Of a stretch of 64,000 nt of DNA, positions 40,563 to 49,771 are shown piece after piece. The first letter of the stretch is position 1, and every line of letters begins with the position of its first letter. The translations under genes were made by a program, and so were the position numbers. Under the pieces are notes generated by a model. That model ran no database searches. It saw only the letters and a program-made list of their open reading frames with translations, and had not been told where the DNA came from. This stretch comes from Urbifossiella limnaea (GTDB lineage: Bacteria > Planctomycetota > Planctomycetia > Gemmatales > Gemmataceae), in the NCBI RefSeq assembly GCF_007747215.1, contig NZ_CP036273.1, positions 7,362,322 through 7,426,321 on the forward strand. The letters are read 5' to 3'.

Positions 40563-42008
40563 ATGTACCCCGCCGCGCTCCAGGCCCGCCGCGACTTCCT
40601 CGCCACCAGCGCCAACGGCGTCGGGCTGCTGGCTCTCGCGTCGCTGCTGACGGACGACGGCCGCCTCGCCGCCGCGCCGCTCGCCCCGCACTTCGCGCCG
40701 AAGGCCAAGAACTGCATTTGCATCTACCTCGAAGGCGCCCCCAGCCAGCTCGACCTGTTCGACCCCAAGCCGCGGCTCAACCAGCTCCACGGCCAGAAGC
40801 TGCCGGAGTCGCTCACCCGCAACGTGCGGTTCGCGTTCCTCCAGAAGGACACCGCCACCGTCATGGGGAGCCCGCGGCGGTGGACGCGCCACGGGCAGTG
40901 CGGCATGGAACTGTCCGAACTGCTGCCGCACCTCGGCTCCGTCGCCGACGACATCTGCTTGATCCGCTCGATGCACACGGAGGCGTTCAACCACCACCCC
41001 GGCCAGCTGCTGATGAACACCGGCAGCACGTCCTTCGGCCGGCCGAGCCTGGGGGCGTGGCTCACCTACGGCCTCGGCAGCGAGAGCCGCAACCTGCCGG
41101 GGTACGTGGTGCTGAACGCCGGCCGCGGCACGAGCGGCGGCACGAGCAACTGGGGCAGCGGCTTCCTGCCGAGCACGCACGCCGGCACGCTGTTCCGCAA
41201 CCACGGCGACCCGGTGCTGAACCTCGGCAACCCGCCCGGCGTGTCCGACGAGATTCAGCAGCGCACCATCGAGGCGGTGCGCGACCTGAACGGCACCCGC
41301 GCCGCGGCGGTCGGCGACCCGGAGGTGAACGCCCGCACCGCCGCCTACGAACTCGCGTTCCGCATGCAGGCCGCGGCGCCGGAGCTCATCGACCTGTCGA
41401 AGGAGTCGCAGCGGACGCTCGACGCCTACGGCCTCGACCGCCGCGAGCCGGACGTGAAGGCCGACCGCGGCGGCGGCCGCGGGCAGTACCGCCAGTTCGC
41501 CGCGAACTGCCTGCTGGCCCGCCGGCTGGTCGAGCGCGGGGTGCGGTTCGTGTCGCTGTTCCACGCCAGCTGGGACCACCACTCCAACCTCGAAGTGGAG
41601 CTGCCGTTCAACTGCGGCATGGCGGATCAGCCCGTGGCGGCGTTGATCAAGGACTTGAAGCAGCGCGGCCTGCTGGACACGACGCTGGTGCTGTGGCTGA
41701 GCGAGTTCGGGCGGACGCCGCTGGGCGAGAACCGCGCCGGCCGGCCGGGCGTGACCGGCCGCGACCACCACCCGTTCGCGTTCTCGGTGTGGGCCGCCGG
41801 CGGCGGCATCAAGGGCGGGCAGGTGATCGGCGAGACGGACGAGATCGGCTGGACCGTGACGAAAGACCCGGTTCACATCAACGACCTGCACGCGACGCTG
41901 CTGCACCTGTTCGGGCTGGACCACCTGCGGCTGACGTACCGCTTCCAGGGCCGCGACTTCCGCCTGACGGACGTGGGCGGCAAGGTGGTGACGAAGCTGC
42001 TGGCGTGA
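40563..42008 (+). CDS. Tat-exported DUF1501 protein
   Basis: This 481-residue protein has a twin-arginine signal (RRDFLATSANGVGLLALASL, about 10-29) and the DUF1501 core (CICIYLEGAPSQLDLFDPKP, QFAANCLLARRLVERGVRF, LWLSEFGRTPLGE, GRDHHPFAFSVWAAGGGIKG). DUF1501 is an alkaline-phosphatase/sulfatase-fold family abundant in planctomycetes; it lies next to DUF1549/1553 genes in many genomes, but none is present here. Its first 49 bases are duplicated upstream at 39808-39856. Confidence 0.93.
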   Translation: MYPAALQARRDFLATSANGVGLLALASLLTDDGRLAAAPLAPHFAPKAKNCICIYLEGAPSQLDLFDPKPRLNQLHGQKLPESLTRNVRFAFLQKDTATVMGSPRRWTRHGQCGMELSELLPHLGSVADDICLIRSMHTEAFNHHPGQLLMNTGSTSFGRPSLGAWLTYGLGSESRNLPGYVVLNAGRGTSGGTSNWGSGFLPSTHAGTLFRNHGDPVLNLGNPPGVSDEIQQRTIEAVRDLNGTRAAAVGDPEVNARTAAYELAFRMQAAAPELIDLSKESQRTLDAYGLDRREPDVKADRGGGRGQYRQFAANCLLARRLVERGVRFVSLFHASWDHHSNLEVELPFNCGMADQPVAALIKDLKQRGLLDTTLVLWLSEFGRTPLGENRAGRPGVTGRDHHPFAFSVWAAGGGIKGGQVIGETDEIGWTVTKDPVHINDLHATLLHLFGLDHLRLTYRFQGRDFRLTDVGGKVVTKLLA

Positions 42009-42041
42009 CGCGGGTCCCGGGCTCGGCCCGCGGCCCCCGCC

Positions 42042-43892
42042 TCAGCCCGGGTAGACGCCGTCGAGCGTCACGCCGGTGCCGAGCGGGTTCTGCAGCGGCC
42101 CCGTCGGGTTGCCGAGCTGCCCCAGCGGGATCACCCGCACGAACGGGTTCGCCGGGTCGGCCGACGCCGCGATCAGCTCGGCCTTGCCGTCGCCGTCGAG
42201 GTCGCGGGCCGCCACCCGCAGCCCCTTGCGGTCGCGCGAGTCCCAGGTGAAGAAGTCGGCCAGCGCCGGCAGCGCCGCCATGTCGGCGCCCGGGTTGGCG
42301 ATCAGCAGCGCCCCGCTCACGACCCGCACCCGCGGGCCGCCGGTCACGCCGGTGCTGTAGATCACGTCGCCGCGGCCGTCGCCGTCGAGGTCCGCGGCCG
42401 CCACGTACACGCCGCTGCGGAGCGCCGGGTCGAGCGCGAAGAAGTCGGGGACCAGCCGCGCCGCCTGGCCGCGGGCCAGCGCCGCGCCGTCGTACACCGC
42501 CACCCGCGGGCCGCCGCCGAGGCCGGCGCCGACGATCAGCTCGGCCGCCCCGTCGCGGTTCATGTCGGCCATCGCCACCCGGCTGCCGCCGCGGAAGCCG
42601 GGGTCGCCGAACGCCAGGAAGTCGGCCAGCGGGACGAGCCGGCCGCCGGTCACCTTGTACACGCTCACCCGGGTGCCGCCGCCCGCGTCCGCCGACACGG
42701 CGAGCTCGGCCCGGCCGTCGCGGTCCACGTCGGCCGCGGCCAGGAACACGCCCCCGCCGAACCCGTCCAGCACCACCCCCGACGCCACGTCGGCGCCGGT
42801 CGCGCCGTTCACGATCCGCACGCCCGCGGCGGCCCCGGGGCCGGTGCCGAACGCCAGGTCTTCGACGCCGTCGCCGGTGAAGTCGGCGGCCACGCCGCGG
42901 GTGACGCCGGCGTACCCGGGGAAGGCCGGGACGGCGTCGCCGGCCGGGCGGAGGAAGCCGTCGGCGCTCAGGGTGTAGGCGCGGCCGGTGCCGTCGGCCG
43001 GGCCGGTCAGCACCACCGGGGCCGGGGCCGTCCTGGGGTTGTTGAGCGGCACCGGCACGAACGGCGGCGGCGACGGCGCGGCCGGCGGCGGCGCGGCCGC
43101 GGACGCGTTCCACCCGACGTCACGCAGGGCGGCGTAGTCCAGCGCCGAGAACGTCACCCGCCCGCCGAGCGTGGCCGTCGGGTCCAGCGCCACCACCTGC
43201 CCGCCGACGCTGATGCCGTCGGCCCAGTGGGACGTGCCGGCCAGCGGCACCGGGCCGCCGTACAGCGCCGACGCCTGCGGGCCGACGAACGCCCCGTTGC
43301 GGACCTGCGACGTCCACGTCGGGGCGGTGCCGAGGCCGAGGGCGTGGCCGAACTCGTGCGCCGCTACTGAATAGAAGTCCACCTGGCTGCGGCCGATGCC
43401 GGCGGCGCTCGTGCCGAAGTACCAGTTGGTGCCGGCGGTGTCAAACGCCAGCGCGCCGCCCCACAGGGTGAAGCCGGGGCCGCGCGAGCGGATCAGGTCG
43501 AACCACGCCTGCGACCCGCCGGCGGCGTACCCGCCGTACCCGCCGAGGCCGGCCTCGGCGCCCACCAGGTCGCGGCCGCCGGCGTACAGGACGATGGTGT
43601 TCGCCGGGATGGTCCGGTTGGAGACGCGGACCTCCCGGCCGGTGGCGGGGTTGAAGAACGTCGCGTCCCAGGTGTTGCCGTTGCCGGGGGTGAGGGCGGG
43701 GAGGTTGGCGCTGAGGTTGGCGGCCACGTCGTTGACGGCGCGCTCGAGGACGGCGCGGCGGGTCGGGTCGGCGAAGAAGCCGAGGGCGTCGAGCGAGTAG
43801 TCGATCTGGACGACGAAGGCGGGGGTGTCGCGGGCTTCGAGGTGTTCGAGTGTCAGCCGGGCGCGCGGGGGCGAGTCGGTCCGGTTCCGCAT
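42042..43892 (-). CDS. Matrixin-like metalloprotease with FG-GAP/VCBS propeller
   Basis: This 616-residue protein begins with the planctomycete export-associated signature LEHLEARDTPAFV (about 15-27) and a metzincin domain (about 28-265). The zinc motif is HEFGHALGLGT (179-189); in classical metzincins the position of T189 is the third His. From about 330 to 600 run FG-GAP/VCBS repeats (ADFTGDGVEDLAFG, ADVDRDGRAELAVS, ADMNRDGAAELIVG, ADLDGDGRGDVIYS) that form a calcium-binding propeller. The protease may be weak or use another ligand (His in SHWADG). Confidence 0.85.
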   Translation of the reverse strand: MRNRTDSPPRARLTLEHLEARDTPAFVVQIDYSLDALGFFADPTRRAVLERAVNDVAANLSANLPALTPGNGNTWDATFFNPATGREVRVSNRTIPANTIVLYAGGRDLVGAEAGLGGYGGYAAGGSQAWFDLIRSRGPGFTLWGGALAFDTAGTNWYFGTSAAGIGRSQVDFYSVAAHEFGHALGLGTAPTWTSQVRNGAFVGPQASALYGGPVPLAGTSHWADGISVGGQVVALDPTATLGGRVTFSALDYAALRDVGWNASAAAPPPAAPSPPPFVPVPLNNPRTAPAPVVLTGPADGTGRAYTLSADGFLRPAGDAVPAFPGYAGVTRGVAADFTGDGVEDLAFGTGPGAAAGVRIVNGATGADVASGVVLDGFGGGVFLAAADVDRDGRAELAVSADAGGGTRVSVYKVTGGRLVPLADFLAFGDPGFRGGSRVAMADMNRDGAAELIVGAGLGGGPRVAVYDGAALARGQAARLVPDFFALDPALRSGVYVAAADLDGDGRGDVIYSTGVTGGPRVRVVSGALLIANPGADMAALPALADFFTWDSRDRKGLRVAARDLDGDGKAELIAASADPANPFVRVIPLGQLGNPTGPLQNPLGTGVTLDGVYPG

Positions 43893-44282
43893 CGAGGGCC
43901 CCAGTTGACGGGCGTGGACGACCGGCCCCGCGCGGCGGGCCGCGCGGGCGACGAGTTCTCGCGCCGGCGCTCGGGGCCGGCTGCGGCGTGGACGACTTTC
44001 CCGGATGGGAGAGTTTTTTCTAACGACCCGGCTGTTCCGGGAGCAACAGTTCTTCCGCTTTATTCGCCGATTCCGTCAAGTCCAGTGGCGGAACTTCCGA
44101 CGGCGCTGCTGATGTGTAGGACACCGATTCAGGTCGTGTCGGCTGGGAGCAAAAATCCCCATGTCGGGGTGGTGCGACGTGGTCCGATTGCGGAATCGCT
44201 GCGGGTGGTGCGGGTTGTGCCGGGTGCGGCCACGGGGGGCGAGGAGCGGCGGTTCAGGGCGGGCGGGAATGGCCGGCGGGAT
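43893..44282. other. 390-base gap without gene
   Basis: No supported gene is seen between the metalloprotease start and the HNH stop. A weak hairpin (CTTTCCC/GGGAGAG) followed by T6 lies near 43996-44018. No convincing promoter for the metalloprotease was found by eye. Confidence 0.4.
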
Positions 44283-44795
44283 TCACGGCGGACCTGACGG
44301 GCTGGTGCTTACCGCGCCACCGCCCGCGGCAGGGCGGTCGGCACCTCGCCGCGCTTCTACGTCTTCGCCGCCGGTGACCTCGGGGAACAGCCCGATGTCG
44401 GCGAGGAGTACCCGAAGGGCGACGACGGTCGGGTCGTTCATCCGGAGGCGGGCGACGGTGGCCCGGCCGATTGGGGTGCGGGCGACGAGCTGACCGGGCG
44501 CGGCGGCCGACCACGCGAAATGATCGGCCCACACGTCGGCCCGCGGGTTGAAGAGCGGGGCCACCGCCCCCGTGTCCGGGTCGGTGGCGTCGGTCGCGGC
44601 CCACTTGTGCCCGTTGCAGCGCGGGCAGGCCAGCGCCAGGTTGTTCGGGTCGTCGGTGCCGCCGGCCGTGCGCGGGCGGACGTGATCCACCGGGAACGTG
44701 GCGACCTGCCCGCGGGTCGGGAGGCGGCAGTACTCACACCGGTCGCCGGCGCGGGCGACGACGGCGGCCCGGACGGCGTCGGACACGACGCTCAC
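44283..44795 (-). CDS. HNH endonuclease
   Basis: This 170-residue nuclease has the HNH/zinc finger pattern CEYC ... VDHVRPRTAGGTDDPNNLAL ACPRCN, with the catalytic His in VDHV. The C-terminal half (FAWSAAAPGQLVARTPIGRA) is conserved in planctomycete and cyanobacterial HNH proteins of this type. The GTG start at 44795 overlaps the stop of the upstream 91-residue gene by 4 bases, so the two are coupled. A single-gene mobile or defence role is possible. Confidence 0.9.
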   Translation of the reverse strand: MSVVSDAVRAAVVARAGDRCEYCRLPTRGQVATFPVDHVRPRTAGGTDDPNNLALACPRCNGHKWAATDATDPDTGAVAPLFNPRADVWADHFAWSAAAPGQLVARTPIGRATVARLRMNDPTVVALRVLLADIGLFPEVTGGEDVEARRGADRPAAGGGAVSTSPSGPP

Positions 44796-45067
44796 GGCGC
44801 CCCGCCGAGGTCGGGGCGGAGGGCGAGGAGGCGGCGGAGGGCGCGCTCGGCGGTGAACTTGTCGAGCGCCCGCTGCTCGGTGAACGCGACCCAGGCGAGG
44901 AGCTCCTGGTGCTCGGCGGGGGTGAGGAACTCCTTCCGCTCGCCGAGTTCGAGAACGCGCTGATCGAGGGCCGGGTCGAGCGCGTACCCGGCGACGCGGC
45001 GGAGCGCGGCGACGGACGCTTCGAGGGCGGTCTGCCAGGCCGGCTCGGCGGGTGCGGCCGCGGACAT
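44792..45067 (-). CDS. Small partner of the HNH endonuclease
   Basis: This 91-residue helical protein (ASVAALRRVAGYALDPALDQ, LGERKEFLTPAEHQELLAWV, AERALRRLLALRPDLGG) is found in front of HNH endonuclease genes of this kind. The ATG at 45067 is preferred to an in-frame start at 45184. It overlaps the HNH gene by 4 bases. A role as partner, adaptor or inhibitor of the nuclease is inferred from coupling. Confidence 0.7.
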   Translation of the reverse strand: MSAAAPAEPAWQTALEASVAALRRVAGYALDPALDQRVLELGERKEFLTPAEHQELLAWVAFTEQRALDKFTAERALRRLLALRPDLGGAP

Positions 45068-45104
45068 GAGCGGTCCTCGCGGGCGGGGGACGGGCCGGGG
45101 TATT

Positions 45105-48100
45105 CTACCGCCCCACCGCCCGCGGCGGCGGGGCGGTCGGCACCTCCCCGCGGAGGACGCGCTGGCAGTAGTCGAGCCCCTCATGGGCGTATCCGATGTA
45201 CGGCTGGATGGCGAGCGCGGCGCGGTAGGCGGCGATGGCGTCGGCGTGACGGGCCTGCTTGCGGAGCACGACGCCGAGGTTGGCGCGGGCGACGGCGAAC
45301 TGGGGGTTCAGCCGCACCGCCTCCCGGTACGCCGCCTCGGCCTGATCCAGCCGGAGTTGTTCTTCGTAGATCAGCCCCAAGATGTTGTGCGGGAGGGCGT
45401 CCTTGGGGTCGAGGCGGATGGCCTCGCGGTACGCCGCCGCAGCACCCTCCAGGTCCTTCCGGCCGCGGAGCACGTTCCCCAGGCCGTTGTGCGGGTCGGC
45501 GGCGTTGGGGTCGAGGCGGATGGCCTCGCGGAACGCCGCCGCAGCACCCTCCAGGTCCTTCCGGCCGCGGAGCACGAGCCCCAGGTTGTAGTGTGGTGTG
45601 GCGAAGTTGGGGTCGAGGCGGATGGCCTCCCGGTACGCCGCCGCCGCACCCTCCAGGTCCCTCCGGTTGACGAGCACGTTCCCCAGGCCGTTGTGCGGGA
45701 GGGCGAAGTTGGGGTCGAGGCGGATGGCCTCGCGGAACGCCGCCGCCGCACCCTCCAGGTCCTTCCGGTCGACGAGCACATTCCCCAGGCCGTTGTGCGG
45801 GAGGGCGTCCTTGGGGTCGAGGCGGATGGCCTCGCGGTACGCCGCCGCAGCACCCTCCAGGTCCTTCCGGCCGCGGAGCACGTTCCCCAGGCCGGTGTGC
45901 GGGTCGGCGGCGTTGGGGTCGAGGCGGATGGCCTCCCGGTACGCCACCGCCGCCCCCTCCAGGTCCTTCCGGTCGTAGAGCACGAGCCCCAGGTTGTGGT
46001 GTGGTGCGGCGAAGTTGGGGTCGAGGCGGATGGCCTCCCGGTACGCCGCCGCCGCACCCTCCAGGTCCTTCCAGTCGACGAGCACGAGCCCCAGGTTGTT
46101 GTGCGGGAGGGCGTAGTTGGGGTCGAGGCGGATGGCCTCCCGGTACGCCGCCGCCGCCCCCTCCAGGTCCTTCCGGTTGCGGAGGGCGACCCCCAGGTTG
46201 TTGAGCACGGCCGCATTCTCGGGGCGGAGCGCCGCCGCAGCCTGGAAATATTGGGCTCGCTCGCCAGACCCTTCCGTGCGGGCGATCGGGTACCTCGCCC
46301 CTAGCTGCATCAGCAGCGGGAAATCCGTCCGCCGCGCGACCGCCAACCGAAGCAGGAGCTCCCGCCCGGCGGCGGCCGGCACCGCCCGGGAGCCGCCGTA
46401 CGCCACCACCAGCCCCGACGGCTGCGTCGCCCACTCTCCCCGCCCGGCCAGAGCCTTCAGCGCGATCGCGTCTCCGGCCGCCAGGAGCCGCCTCACCTCG
46501 TCCCGGAACGGGTGCGGGTCGGCCGCGGCCAGCAGATCGCAGACCGCCGCCGACTGCGCCAAGGCCAGCCACCCGTCCAGGCCCGCCACCAGCGCCGTCC
46601 GGATGGGAGAGTCGTTGATGCGTGTGGCGGCCTCGGCCGGCGGGGTCGTGCCCGGGACAATCCCGTACCCGGCGAACGTCTCCGCCCACCGCTCCGCCAC
46701 CCGCTCCGGCGGCGGGAAGTTCTTCGAGTCGTGCGGCGTCCAGCGGTAGTCGTTCACCCCGTCCAGGGCGCGGAGCATCGCCAGGTCGCGGGCGTAGGCC
46801 GCCAGCCGGTCGGCGTGGTCGGTCACGGCGTCGTCGGCGGCGCGGCGCTCCGCCTGGGCGAGCAGCGGGGCGGCGCGGGCGGCCTCGCCCGCCTCCAGCG
46901 CCGCCTTCGTCCGGTCCAGCAGGTCGTTCACCGCGTCCGCGGACCGCGCCGCGGCGGTCCGCCTCCTCCCGTCCTCGTCCACGCGCCACACCGCCACGCC
47001 GCCGGCCCCGGTCACCAGCAGCACCACCGCCGCCGCCAGCCAGAGCTGCACCCGCCGCCGCTTCCGCTGCTCCGCGGCCCGCGCCTCCGCCTCGCGGCGG
47101 GTGACCGCCTCCGCCGCCGCCTTCGCCTCGGCCGTCGCCCGCTCCCCCTCGGCCTTCACCCGGTCGAGCTCCGCCTGTCGCGCCCGCGCCTCGGCGTCCG
47201 CCCGGAAGTCCGCGACCTCCCGGGCCACCTCCCCGGCGGTTGCGGGGCGATCGGCCGGCTTCGGGCTCAGGCACCGCTTGCACAGCGCCACCAGTTCCGG
47301 CTCCGCCCCGCAATCGTCCAGCCGCGACAGGCAGTCGGCCACGTCCCCCTGCGCCGCCTTCACCCGCGTCGTCTCGGCCGACCCCGCCTCGAACGGCGGC
47401 CGACCCGTCAGGATCACCGCCAGCACAGCGCCGAGGCCGAACACGTCGCTCCGCGGCGTCACCTTGTGCGCCGCACCCGCCGCCTGCTCCGGCGGCATGT
47501 ACGCCGGCGTCCCCATCACCGCCCCCGCTTGCGTGCGCTCGATGTCCGAGTCGCGCAAGGAACGCACCTCGGTGTTCGGCGCGGTGGCGGCGGCATCGGC
47601 GACTGTGCCGTCGGCGGCGGTACCGGGGCGCAGCACCTTCGCCAGCCCCCAGTCCATCACCTGGACCTCGCCGAACGCGCCGACCATCACGTTCGCCGGC
47701 TTCAGGTCGCGGTGGATCACGTCGTGGGCGTGGGCGTACCCGACCGCCTGGCACACCGCCTCGAACACCGCCACGAACCGCCCTCGGTCGTCGCCCGGGT
47801 CGCGGCGGGTGCGCAGCAGATCGTCGAGGGTGTCGCCCTTGATGAGCTTCATCGCCAGGAACGGCCGGCCGTCGGGGAGGGTACCGAAGTCATGGACCGG
47901 CGGGATGCCCGGATGCTGGAGCTGGCCGGCGATGTGGGCCTCGTCGGCGAACCGGCGGGCGGTGCCGCTGTCCGGGCCGAACTGCTCCTGGAGCAGCTTC
48001 ACCGCCACCTCGCGGCCCAGCGCCGTGTCGGTGGCCCGGTAGACGGCGCCCATGCCGCCGCGGGCGATCTCGGCGCCGAGGACGTACCGCCCTCCAGTCG

Positions 48101-48215
48101 GCGGCGGGAGCACGACGGGCGGGAGCGAGTCGCCGCGGCGGGTGGTAACGTCCGGGTCGGGCGTTCGCGCGGTGAGGCCGGCGGCGGGCGGGGCGGCCGG
48201 CGGGTCGTTGGGCAT
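45105..48215 (-). CDS. Ser/Thr protein kinase with TPR array
   Basis: This 1036-residue kinase has the glycine loop IARGGMGAVYR (50-60), Lys73 (VAVK), HRDLKPANVM and DWG (for DFG) and GTPAYMPPEQ. A coiled coil and one membrane segment (LWLAAAVVLLVTGAGGVAVW, about 405-425) follow. Outside lie a helical region and about ten TPRs near the C-terminus, eight of them nearly identical (KDLEGAAAAYREAIRLDPN) and clearly recently multiplied. This suggests a binding surface of variable size. Divergent from the KS operon. Confidence 0.94.
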   Translation of the reverse strand: MPNDPPAAPPAAGLTARTPDPDVTTRRGDSLPPVVLPPPTGGRYVLGAEIARGGMGAVYRATDTALGREVAVKLLQEQFGPDSGTARRFADEAHIAGQLQHPGIPPVHDFGTLPDGRPFLAMKLIKGDTLDDLLRTRRDPGDDRGRFVAVFEAVCQAVGYAHAHDVIHRDLKPANVMVGAFGEVQVMDWGLAKVLRPGTAADGTVADAAATAPNTEVRSLRDSDIERTQAGAVMGTPAYMPPEQAAGAAHKVTPRSDVFGLGAVLAVILTGRPPFEAGSAETTRVKAAQGDVADCLSRLDDCGAEPELVALCKRCLSPKPADRPATAGEVAREVADFRADAEARARQAELDRVKAEGERATAEAKAAAEAVTRREAEARAAEQRKRRRVQLWLAAAVVLLVTGAGGVAVWRVDEDGRRRTAAARSADAVNDLLDRTKAALEAGEAARAAPLLAQAERRAADDAVTDHADRLAAYARDLAMLRALDGVNDYRWTPHDSKNFPPPERVAERWAETFAGYGIVPGTTPPAEAATRINDSPIRTALVAGLDGWLALAQSAAVCDLLAAADPHPFRDEVRRLLAAGDAIALKALAGRGEWATQPSGLVVAYGGSRAVPAAAGRELLLRLAVARRTDFPLLMQLGARYPIARTEGSGERAQYFQAAAALRPENAAVLNNLGVALRNRKDLEGAAAAYREAIRLDPNYALPHNNLGLVLVDWKDLEGAAAAYREAIRLDPNFAAPHHNLGLVLYDRKDLEGAAVAYREAIRLDPNAADPHTGLGNVLRGRKDLEGAAAAYREAIRLDPKDALPHNGLGNVLVDRKDLEGAAAAFREAIRLDPNFALPHNGLGNVLVNRRDLEGAAAAYREAIRLDPNFATPHYNLGLVLRGRKDLEGAAAAFREAIRLDPNAADPHNGLGNVLRGRKDLEGAAAAYREAIRLDPKDALPHNILGLIYEEQLRLDQAEAAYREAVRLNPQFAVARANLGVVLRKQARHADAIAAYRAALAIQPYIGYAHEGLDYCQRVLRGEVPTAPPPRAVGR
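45390..46205 (-). repeat. Tandem 102-bp repeats in the kinase gene
   Basis: Eight units of 102 bases (34 codons, one TPR each) are nearly identical at DNA level, differing mainly at the residues after LDP and before KDL. Such identity points to recent expansion or ongoing recombination. Confidence 0.92.
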
Positions 48216-48243
48216 GAGGGCGAGTCCCGTGGGAGTCGCACCG

Positions 48244-48272
48244 ATGCTATCACGACCAAACGTGGCCCGCAA
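48244..48272 (-). promoter_or_regulatory. Promoter for the TPR kinase
   Basis: On the minus strand TTGCGG (48272-48267) and TAGCAT (48249-48244) are 17 bases apart, 28 bases before the ATG at 48215. Confidence 0.4.
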
Positions 48273-48398
48273 CCGGCCGGAATCGCTCCAACGCTGATCT
48301 TTATGAGTCGGTGACATGATTCCGGGAATCGACCCCCCTCGGCCGGAAACAATGATTTCGGCCAGAACGTCGGCCCGGGTTGCGCCGACACCCCGGGC

Positions 48399-48427
48399 TT
48401 GTCCCGTTCCCCGGGCCTTCCTATACT
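48399..48427 (+). promoter_or_regulatory. Promoter for the KS/CLF operon
   Basis: TTGTCC (48399-48404) and TATACT (48422-48427) are exactly 17 bases apart, 57 bases before the ATG at 48485. It is the best-matching promoter of the TTGTCC type in this window. Confidence 0.6.
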
Positions 48428-48484
48428 CCCCTCTCTCGAAACGACATCCGGCGACCGCCGGGCCGCCGGACAACGTAAAGAGCG

Positions 48485-48964
48485 ATGCGGTTCCACCTGA
48501 TCGACCGGATCGACAGCTGCGAGCCGGGCAAGGCGCTCACCGCCACCAAGCGCCTCGCCCTCGGCGAAGAATACCTGGCCGACCACTTCCCCAAGTGCCC
48601 GGTCATGCCCGGCGTGCTCATGCTCCAGGCCGTGGTCGAAGCCGCCTCGTGGCTCTGGCGCGCCACCACCGACTACCGCCACCCCGTCGTCGTGCTCCGC
48701 GACGTGAAGAGCGTCAAGTACGGCACCTTCATGCTCCCCGGCCGCACCATGAGCGTGTCGGTGGAACTCGTGAAGCACGAAGGGGATACGGCGACGTTCA
48801 AGGGCAAAGGCACCAACGACGCCGGCCTGCAGACCGTGGCCGCGCAGTTCGTGCTGCACGGCTACGCCCTCGCCAACCGCGGCCCGGCCGGGGAAGCCGC
48901 CGACGCCAAGCTGCAAGACCACTGGAAGACGCGCTGGGCTCTCCTGACTGGGGCTCTCCGATGA
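48485..48964 (+). CDS. FabZ-like hotdog protein with Gln in place of catalytic Glu
   Basis: This 159-residue protein is a FabZ/FabA-type 3-hydroxyacyl-ACP dehydratase fold. The catalytic His34 is present (DHFPKCPVMPGVLMLQA), but the acidic residue 14 positions later is Gln48, where FabZ has Glu and FabA Asp. The second hotdog protein of the operon has the complete pair, at the same positions. In aryl-polyene clusters a similar pair forms a heterodimer with one active subunit; the same is suggested here. It overlaps fabG by 4 bases. Confidence 0.85.
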   Translation: MRFHLIDRIDSCEPGKALTATKRLALGEEYLADHFPKCPVMPGVLMLQAVVEAASWLWRATTDYRHPVVVLRDVKSVKYGTFMLPGRTMSVSVELVKHEGDTATFKGKGTNDAGLQTVAAQFVLHGYALANRGPAGEAADAKLQDHWKTRWALLTGALR

Positions 48965-49725
48965 CCCTGACCGACAAAGTCGCGCTGGTGACGGGCGGGA
49001 GCCGCGGGATCGGCCGGGCGGTGGTGCAGAAACTCGCCGCCGAGGGCGCGAAAGTCGCCTTCGTCTACCGCGGCAGCCAGGCCGCTGCCGAAGAGTTGGT
49101 GAAGGAGATCACCGCCGCCGGTGGGACCGCGAAGGCCATCCAGGCCGACGTGGCCGAGCCGACCGCCGCCCGCCGGGTCGTGGACCAGGTGCTGGCGGAC
49201 TGGGGCCGGGTCGATATCCTGGTGAATAACGCCGGCGTCATCCGCGACGGGCTGTTCGTGCGGATGGAGCCCGAGAACTGGCTGGCGGTGATCGACACGA
49301 ACCTGAACGGCACGTTCTACTTCTGCCGGGCCGTCGCCGACCAGATGGCCCTGAAGCAGCGGAGCGGGCGGATCATCAACGTGTCGAGCGTCGCGGCCAG
49401 CCACGTGAACGCCGGCCAGACGAACTACGCGGCCAGCAAGGGCGCGGTGAACAGCTTCACCCGCGCCCTGGCCGTGGAACTCGGGAGCCGGAGCGTGACC
49501 GTCAACGCGGTCGCGCCCGGGTTCATCGAGACGGACATGAGCGAGGCGGTCCGCGCCAAGGGCGGGGACTTCATCGCCAAGAAGCTGGTCCCCCTGCGGC
49601 GACTCGGCAAGCCCGAGGACATCGCAGGGGTGGTGGCGTTCCTGGCCGGCCCCGCGGCCGCCTACGTCACCGGCCAGGTGCTCACCGTGGACGGCGGCCT
49701 CAGCCTGGGTGCCGTGACCGCGTGA
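48961..49725 (+). CDS. fabG: 3-oxoacyl-ACP reductase
   Basis: This 254-residue SDR reduces 3-oxoacyl-ACP with NADPH. It has TGGSRGIGRAV (11-21), NNAGVIRDG, the catalytic Ser in INVSSVA, YAASKGAV and the C-terminal YVTGQVLTVDGGLSL. The fit to FabG is close. It overlaps the first dehydratase by 4 bases and precedes the ACP by 46 bases, forming part of a complete reduction cycle in the operon. Confidence 0.94.
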   Translation: MTLTDKVALVTGGSRGIGRAVVQKLAAEGAKVAFVYRGSQAAAEELVKEITAAGGTAKAIQADVAEPTAARRVVDQVLADWGRVDILVNNAGVIRDGLFVRMEPENWLAVIDTNLNGTFYFCRAVADQMALKQRSGRIINVSSVAASHVNAGQTNYAASKGAVNSFTRALAVELGSRSVTVNAVAPGFIETDMSEAVRAKGGDFIAKKLVPLRRLGKPEDIAGVVAFLAGPAAAYVTGQVLTVDGGLSLGAVTA

Positions 49726-49771
49726 CCCGCACCGACACCCCCCGCCCTGCGGGCCACCGGAGGTTCCTGTC

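Noticed and set aside
45390-46205. Tandem repeats taken for a CRISPR array
   Set aside because: The 102-bp period keeps frame, encodes TPRs and has no distinct spacers.
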